The translations under genes were made by a program, and so were the position numbers. From positions 41,405 to 105,404 of the forward strand of contig QVRM01002401.1 in NCBI GenBank assembly GCA_003439945.1: DNA of 64,000 bases, written 5' to 3'. The notes under the pieces are model-generated. The model searched no databases. It had not been told where the DNA came from and saw nothing but the letters and a program-made list of their open reading frames with translations. This document shows, one piece after another, positions 59,060 to 64,000 of the stretch. The DNA is from Dermanyssus gallinae (Eukaryota > Arthropoda > Arachnida > Mesostigmata > Dermanyssidae). Each line of letters opens with the position of its first letter. Positions within the stretch are counted from its first letter, which is position 1.

Positions 59060-60330
59060 TACGAGGGAGTAGTACGAGGAGTACTAGGAGTAGGATTAGG
59101 AGCACTAGGAGTGCTAGTACTAGGAATGGAATTAGTAGTACTCTGGTAGTACCAGAAGTGGGAGCAGTATTAGCAGCATCTAGGAGTAGCAGTAGTGGTA
59201 GTAGTAGTAGTAGTGGTAATAGTTAGTAATAGTAATTATAGTAGTTAGTGGAGGTGATAAGAAGTAGCAGCGGCGGGATATGCTAACTTCGTTTTTCAGC
59301 CAATTTGCGCGCAATTTGTGTTTAGGTAAACGGGCATGAGGTGGGCCGTATGCACGCTTGCACGCGCGTATGAATTTATTTATGTATGGTATGCATGCAT
59401 GCATGCATGTGTATACACGTCTTTATGAACGTATGGGTGGGTGTCTGTACGTAGGCATGTATGCATGCATGTACAGCGTGGTAGAACGAGCTGGATGGCG
59501 AACGGGCGGGCCGGATACGACGGGTGTTGTTCGGGTGTGTTCTTCGGGTCTACAAAATTCTAGTTATCGTGCATGCACTATTACACTATATGGCGCGTAT
59601 GTATCTATCTATCTACTTACTGGTCAGTCAGTTGGTCAGTTAATTGGTTGGTCGATGGATCGATCGGTCGGTTGGTAGTGGGTAAGCGGGCAGACAGAAA
59701 GACGGTCAGTCGGATGGGTAAGAGGGCAATCATTGGTTTGATTGGCGATGAAGGTTGGGCTTTCTAATCTACGATGTGGTTGGTGGAGGGACGACCATCG
59801 ATGTTGACTGTCGATGACGGTGGCAACGAAAATGTTGCGATTGCTGCTGCTGCTACTGCTGTTGTTGTTGATAATGATGATGATAATGATAATAGTAATG
59901 TTGATAGTCGCCATGGTAATCATGATGGCGGTGATGATGACGACAACGATGATGATGATGATGATGGAGGTGATGATGATGAAGATGATGATGAGGGCGA
60001 ATAGTGGTCGATCGCATTGCTGTTGCTGCTGACGTAGCAGTCAGTCTTGGATAAACCACCGGTTGCGCCATCGAGCAGACCCGAGACCCGAGGTTTGATA
60101 TGGCTAAATGTCTACGGCCATAGACTGTCTATGCCAGCGGCTGCATATCACGATCGCTGTGTCCTGCGGCAACCGGCCGGCAGCAAGACCAGCAGAAGTA
60201 AAGCAACAACAGCAGCAGTAGCAGCTCTGGCCCGGCAGTAACAGGAAGAACAGGAAGAAAAGCAGGAATAGCAGTATTTCGCAGTAGCAGCAGTAATAGC
60301 AACAACAACGCCAGCTGCAGTTCAGCTGCG
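59060..60330. other. Simple-repeat-rich sequence
   Basis: It contains AGTACTAGGAGTAGGA-type runs (59.05-59.22 kb), GCATGCATG runs (59.39-59.47 kb) and GAT triplets (59.87-60.0 kb). A tract of AGCAACAACAGCAGCAGTAG type lies near 60.2 kb. No coding support. Confidence 0.6.
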
Positions 60331-60417
60331 GGACAGTGATCATAATCGTTGTGTACGCGCGCGTACGCCGTGCCAATTGGTTGGAAATTGTTGTTGCGAC
60401 TTTTTGTCGTGGTGGTC

Positions 60418-60513
60418 TTCATCAACACCACCATCACCACCATCATCATCATCATCATCATCATCTTCACCAACAATATTATCAGCATCATCATCTTCAT
60501 CAACAATCGCACC

Positions 60514-60546
<33 letters not shown>

Positions 60547-60800
60547 TTCATCAACAATAGCACCACCACCACTACCACAATCATCATCATCATCATCTTC
60601 TTCATCAACAACAACATCATCACTACCACCACCACCTTCATGATCATGATCATCGTCAATGTCGTCGTACGCTTGGTTGTTGTCACCTGGTTGTTTTCGT
60701 CGCTGTTGTTGTCGACTGCCAACAACACCACCACTACCACTACCATCACCATCACCATCATCATCATCATCATCATCATCACCACCAACGCGATGCGGCG
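60418..60800. repeat. (ATC)n/(ACC)n triplet tract
   Basis: Long ATC and ACC runs with recurring CATCTTCATCAACAAT spacers (about 60.46, 60.50, 60.55, 60.60 kb). They yield polyHis, polyIle and polySer plus frames and polyAsp/polyVal minus frames. Confidence 0.88.
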
Positions 60801-60993
60801 GTGACGTGATGATGATAATGATGACGATTGCCGGCTCGCTGCTGGCCGATCTGCTCGCGCCCGTCCGAGGCAACGTCGGCGCGCGGCGTCGTTCTTGCGA
60901 TGGCGATGACGGTGCTGTCGGCCAGATAGATCGCCGCGTTCCGAAGCTGTTCCTGGCTTGGCTGACCTGTACGGCAGCGACGACGGAGCGACC
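60800..60993. other. GC-rich island with coding-like frames
   Basis: Between two triplet tracts lies about 190 bp of non-repetitive GC-rich DNA. On the minus strand one frame reads QEQLRNAAIYLADSTVIAIA, preceded by an AG that could be an acceptor. On the plus strand another reads DDGAVGQIDRRVPKLFLAWL. I cannot choose between them or name a family. It could be an upstream exon of the minus-strand candidate at 58.7-59.06 kb. Confidence 0.25.
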
Positions 60994-61009
60994 CACGTAC
61001 GAAGACTAC

Positions 61010-61166
61010 GACAACGACGACGATAATGGTAATGATGACGATGATGATGATGATGGTGGTGGTGGTGGTGGTGGTGATGATGATGGCAATGACGGCAATG
61101 ATGATGATGTTGATTGTAATGATGATGATGATGATGATGATGATGGAAATGATAATGATGAGTGAT
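61010..61166. repeat. (GAT)n/(GGT)n triplet tract
   Basis: GAT and GGT runs giving a polyAsp/Gly plus frame. This is the same style as 60.4-60.8 kb in the opposite strand sense. Confidence 0.88.
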
Positions 61167-61377
61167 TGAGTAGCAGACAGATACCCGGGTGGCTACCTAG
61201 CACTGCTTAAGACGTGGCGCTAGCAGCACGACGGACGATCATGGCCGGTAGCCACGTCTTGAACGGACATCGTCGTGAACATCATCGTGTTGCGCGCGCT
61301 GCTGCCGCTGCTGCTTTGCTGTGCGGGATCCGCTACACGCAGTTAGTTTAGCGTCAGCTACGTCTGATAAGGTTCTA

Positions 61378-61398
61378 CCCCCCCCCCCCCCCCCCCCA
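61378..61398. repeat. C homopolymer run
   Basis: About 21 consecutive C. Length may be unreliable in the assembly. Confidence 0.9.
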
Positions 61399-61459
61399 GC
61401 GGTCGTCCGACCTCCAGAATCGATGACGATTTGTTTGTTGCTCATGGCTTAGGCAGTCG

Positions 61460-61715
61460 CCGTTGTTGTTGTTGTTGTTGTTGCTGCTGCTGCTGCTGCT
61501 GTTGTTGTTGTTATCACGACATTTATTGTTGTTGTTGTTGCTTACTTAATTACTACGACATCTATTGTTGTTGTTGTTGTTGTTGTTGCTGTTACTACGA
61601 CATTTATTGTTGCTGTTATTGCTGTTGTTGTTGTTGCTGTTACTACGACATTTATTGTTGCTGTTATTGTTGTTGTTGTTGTTGCTGTTACTACGACATG
61701 TATGGTTGTTGTTGT
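61460..61715. repeat. GTT/GCT tract with higher-order periodicity
   Basis: Within the triplet tract the unit TACTACGACATTTATTGTTG recurs. ACGACAT occurs at about 61516, 61555, 61597, 61645 and 61693, with spacings 39, 42, 48 and 48 bp, and the last units are nearly identical. Confidence 0.85.
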
Positions 61716-61992
61716 TATCGCCTGTCGTAGGTGAACTGTGGCGTTTCCAATACGCGCTTATACGGAACGCACAAGGCATATAGTGGCTGCATGCACCCTC
61801 AGGATATCCCCCTTCCCCCCCGAATTCCCTCATTCTGTTACTGCCGCGTCTGACTCTTATGTAGTGTCGGCTGTAAGCCTGCTCGTAAAGCGCCTGTCCA
61901 CGGTAAACGCGTTGATATTGCACCATTTGTGTTCGTCTGTCTGGTGAGGTTCTCTGCTTTACCGAAGGACTGATATGTTTCATGGATCGTCG

Positions 61993-62035
61993 AGCGCTTA
62001 CTTCAACATACGCGTAGTATGTTGAAGTAAGCGCT
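61993..62035. other. Perfect inverted repeat (19-bp arms, 5-base loop)
   Basis: AGCGCTTACTTCAACATAC (61993-62011) is followed by loop GCGTA and by its exact reverse complement (62017-62035). A 10-base A run follows just downstream. Function unknown; it is too short for a typical microRNA precursor. Confidence 0.9.
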
Positions 62036-62189
62036 TTTCCACAAAAAAAAAACATTGCGGAATTTCTATGATTCCCCATGGGATCAGCATCACGCCGCTG
62101 TTCGAGCATATCAAATCACGAGCAACCTTTGCAACACATTGCTTTGGATTCTTCTGCAACCCTGACTTGTACTTTTCCGATACTGTCAT
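61998..62189 (-). pseudogene. Possible DNA-transposon N-terminal fragment
   Basis: The minus frame from about 62187 reads TVSEKYKSGLQKNPKQCVAK, then VARDLICSNSG. This resembles the start of mariner/Tigger-like transposase helix-turn-helix regions ('...KNPRxSxRKLARDLxxS...'). Similarity stops after some 30 residues. The call is weak. Confidence 0.25.
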
Positions 62190-62576
62190 GGTTAGTCGCT
62201 GTGGGGTTGTGTCCGCCGCCGTTTTTCTACACTGAGTTTGTATCTATATGTTGACCGTTAATTAGCGCCTATTACAAACTTCTTTTTGTAGACTTTAGGA
62301 CGCCGTCTATATACATACATTCGTTCAGAATGTCCTTAAGACGCTTGCCCGCTAAACGGAGCGCTACGACGCTGTGTCGTTTCACTTCGATGTTCTCTGG
62401 CATAATCAAAACAGCGTAGTTGCCACGGGGCGATCAGACTGAGTGAAAACAAAGGTTAGCTCAATCGTTTGGCGTGCTCAGCATAAACATTCGTTAATTC
62501 AGCCAGAGCGGCAAACTTTAAAAAATTGAGGACACTTAACGTGGTTTACCCTCCACATATTTTTATGTATATGGTG

Positions 62577-62605
62577 TTATATATATATATATATATATAT
62601 ATATG
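62577..62605. repeat. (TA)n microsatellite
   Basis: About 28 bp of TA. Confidence 0.9.
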
Positions 62606-62869
62606 TTTCCGTTATCTACAGACTTATCGTATCGTCTATACATCTGTAGATATAGATATTTAATCAAATTCTTTAAAAAGATGATCTCTCTTCTAAATAA
62701 TATTTTTGCCGGAGTAGCCCAAGCGCCGCGAACGTGTATGTAGCTGTAAAATTAATCGTCTTCTTATTTTCGAAGCTCTCTTAGTCATTCCCGAGTTACT
62801 CAAACAGGTCCCCCCGACAACTGCCTATCATGTGCCGTGTTCGAATTTAGCCCATGTCACTCCAGTAGT

Positions 62870-62872
<3 letters not shown>

Positions 62873-62910
<38 letters not shown>
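62873..62910. repeat. (TA)n microsatellite
   Basis: About 37 bp of TA followed by TGCGTGTG. Confidence 0.93.
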
Positions 62911-62912
<2 letters not shown>

Positions 62913-64000
62913 TGTGTATTTAGCGATATCGCGCAAGGCGATATTCCTGACGCGTAATAGCATTCTGCAAGTGTTTATTTCCTGCTTGTTTATAGTCTGG
63001 CTTGTCTGGAAGAAGAAAGAAGAGCAGGCGGTTTTTGGCGGTTGAGCGGAACTGAACGTCTATGCACATACTGTACGTGTACACCATATTCACAAACCGA
63101 TTTCGGTAGACTCATAGATAAATCGATTAGACCCGCAGCGAATTCCCCGTGATTGGCCTGCGTGCGTGATACCGATAACTAATCCGTGCTTTGACGTACC
63201 TGCAGGTCGTAGTATTTATATTTGTGTCTGTCTGACCGTCTGTACAGCGTATGGCTGTTGCTCATCATGCTTACGGGCGAATTGTACCTATTATTGGGTA
63301 ACCATAATTATCAGCAATTAAACGATTCGAATCCGCGGAAGAGGTGGCAACTAAGTCAGGTCATAGTTAGCCGTCACTGTACAACGGATACGTGCTGTGT
63401 CGAGGCGAGAGAAATCTCAACAACGAAATTGTTGTCGTTGTTAGTATACGGGTAACTCGTTGAAGGTCGATCAGGGCATTGCTGTTTTTGCTGTTGATGT
63501 TGGTGGTGCTGTTGCTTCTGCCGTTGTTGTTGTTGCTGTTGTTGTTGTTGTTGTTGTTGTTGTTCTTGTTGTTGTGGTGTTGTCATTGAAGCTGGTTTTG
63601 CTGTTATTGCTGAGTACCGTGGACGATATGGCGATACGCTCCGCGATGTTCTTTGACTAACGAGTACTATTTCATCCTTTACTTACGATACGCATCAGGC
63701 AATGACCATCAAGCTAAAGAGATTGATGGCCGTCACGCTAGATAAAAGGCGTTTCGAAAGCATATGATTTAATGTGTGCGTGTGTGTTTTCGTTGTGATC
63801 GTACTGAGCTCGAGAATGTCCAAAACCTTTGCGAAGTATACTGTCATTGACGAGTGACTTCTATTGATGAGCGTATTCATCAGTAAATGTATCAATATGC
63901 ATGTATGTGGGCCATTTGTGGACTTTCGAGTCGAGGAGCCGTCGCTGGTCAGTTAAACGTCCACTCAGGACAGATGCAGATGTTCATAATGACATAGCTA
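62911..64000. other. Unassigned sequence with a GTT/GCT tract
   Basis: A triplet tract lies at 63.48-63.60 kb (polyQ minus frame, polyVal plus frame). Otherwise nothing was recognised up to the window end. No FOXO forkhead continuation was seen. Confidence 0.5.

Larger units (their letters stand above)
28537..64000 (+). other. Putative FOXO intron 1 (incomplete)
   Basis: The donor GTACGT opens at 28537. I found no exon encoding NSIRHNLSLH or the following forkhead wing in the rest of the window, so the intron probably continues past 64000. First introns of FOXO genes are typically very long. The interval is filled with SINEs, LINE and Tc1 remains, TA arrays, triplet tracts and unassigned sequence, as listed separately. 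A nested minus-strand gene around 58.7-61 kb is possible. Confidence 0.7.

Noticed and set aside
58413..59072. 219-residue plus-strand ORF
   Set aside because: It begins in AT-rich DNA, passes through a TA array (YIYIYI) and continues as the Arg-rich shadow of the minus-strand frame at 58723-59057.
60129..60996. Asp-rich and Met/Val-rich minus-strand ORFs near 60.1-61.0 kb
   Set aside because: Most of their length is translation of ATC/GAT repeats. Only the 60800-60993 island is non-repetitive and it is listed separately.
61993..62035. microRNA precursor or transcription terminator
   Set aside because: The hairpin is only 43 nt with a 5-base loop, too short for a canonical pre-miRNA, and intrinsic terminators do not apply to this genome.
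28537..64000. FOXO exon 2 within the window
   Set aside because: I looked for codons of the recognition helix and wing (NSIRHNLSLH, GKSSWW) on the plus strand and saw none. A tblastn with a FOXO protein would settle it.

Overview
This window is eukaryotic nuclear DNA, almost certainly from an arthropod. Evidence: split genes with GT..AG introns, a FOXO first exon that reads like arthropod FOXO ([19 protein letters not shown]), tRNA-derived SINEs with target-site duplications, Tc1/mariner DNA transposons, and several non-LTR retrotransposons. A mite, tick or other chelicerate would fit the very repeat-rich, large-intron layout, but I cannot fix the taxon from sequence alone. There are no operons and nothing prokaryotic.

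Two genes are certain and they diverge. On the minus strand, two exons (about 9782-9236 and 5727-5489) encode most of a GLTP-fold lipid-transfer protein of the ceramide-1-phosphate type, with a hydrophobic signal or anchor sequence before the fold. Its last exon was not found. On the plus strand, 28048-28536 is the first coding exon of FOXO, the transcription factor of the insulin/Akt pathway. It stops at the ancient intron position inside the forkhead domain (after AGWK). The second exon is not recognisable downstream, so FOXO intron 1 probably runs through the remaining 35 kb. The two genes share no obvious function.

Layout: 1-5.4 kb is a graveyard of transposon pieces (RT fragments, mariner, an R2-like endonuclease domain, a SINE). 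5.5-10.2 kb is the GLTP gene, with a SINE in its intron. 10.2-28 kb is the intergenic and 5' flank of FOXO. It is unusually dense in CAA/CAG/GTT-type trinucleotide runs, which create many false polyN/polyQ/polyV reading frames, and it is interrupted by an RLE-type LINE at 17.8-20.1 kb. 28.5-64 kb is putative FOXO intron with SINEs, LINE remnants (35-36.5, 54.4-56.8 kb), a 1.56-kb Tc1 element with 210-bp inverted repeats (52.6-54.2 kb), many (TA)n arrays, and a possible unrecognised minus-strand gene near 58.7-61 kb.

The most interesting pattern is that pieces of one RLE-bearing LINE family, and a separate conserved 62-bp sequence, sit between (TA)n arrays on both sides. This suggests retroelements that insert into, or are tailed by, TA microsatellites.
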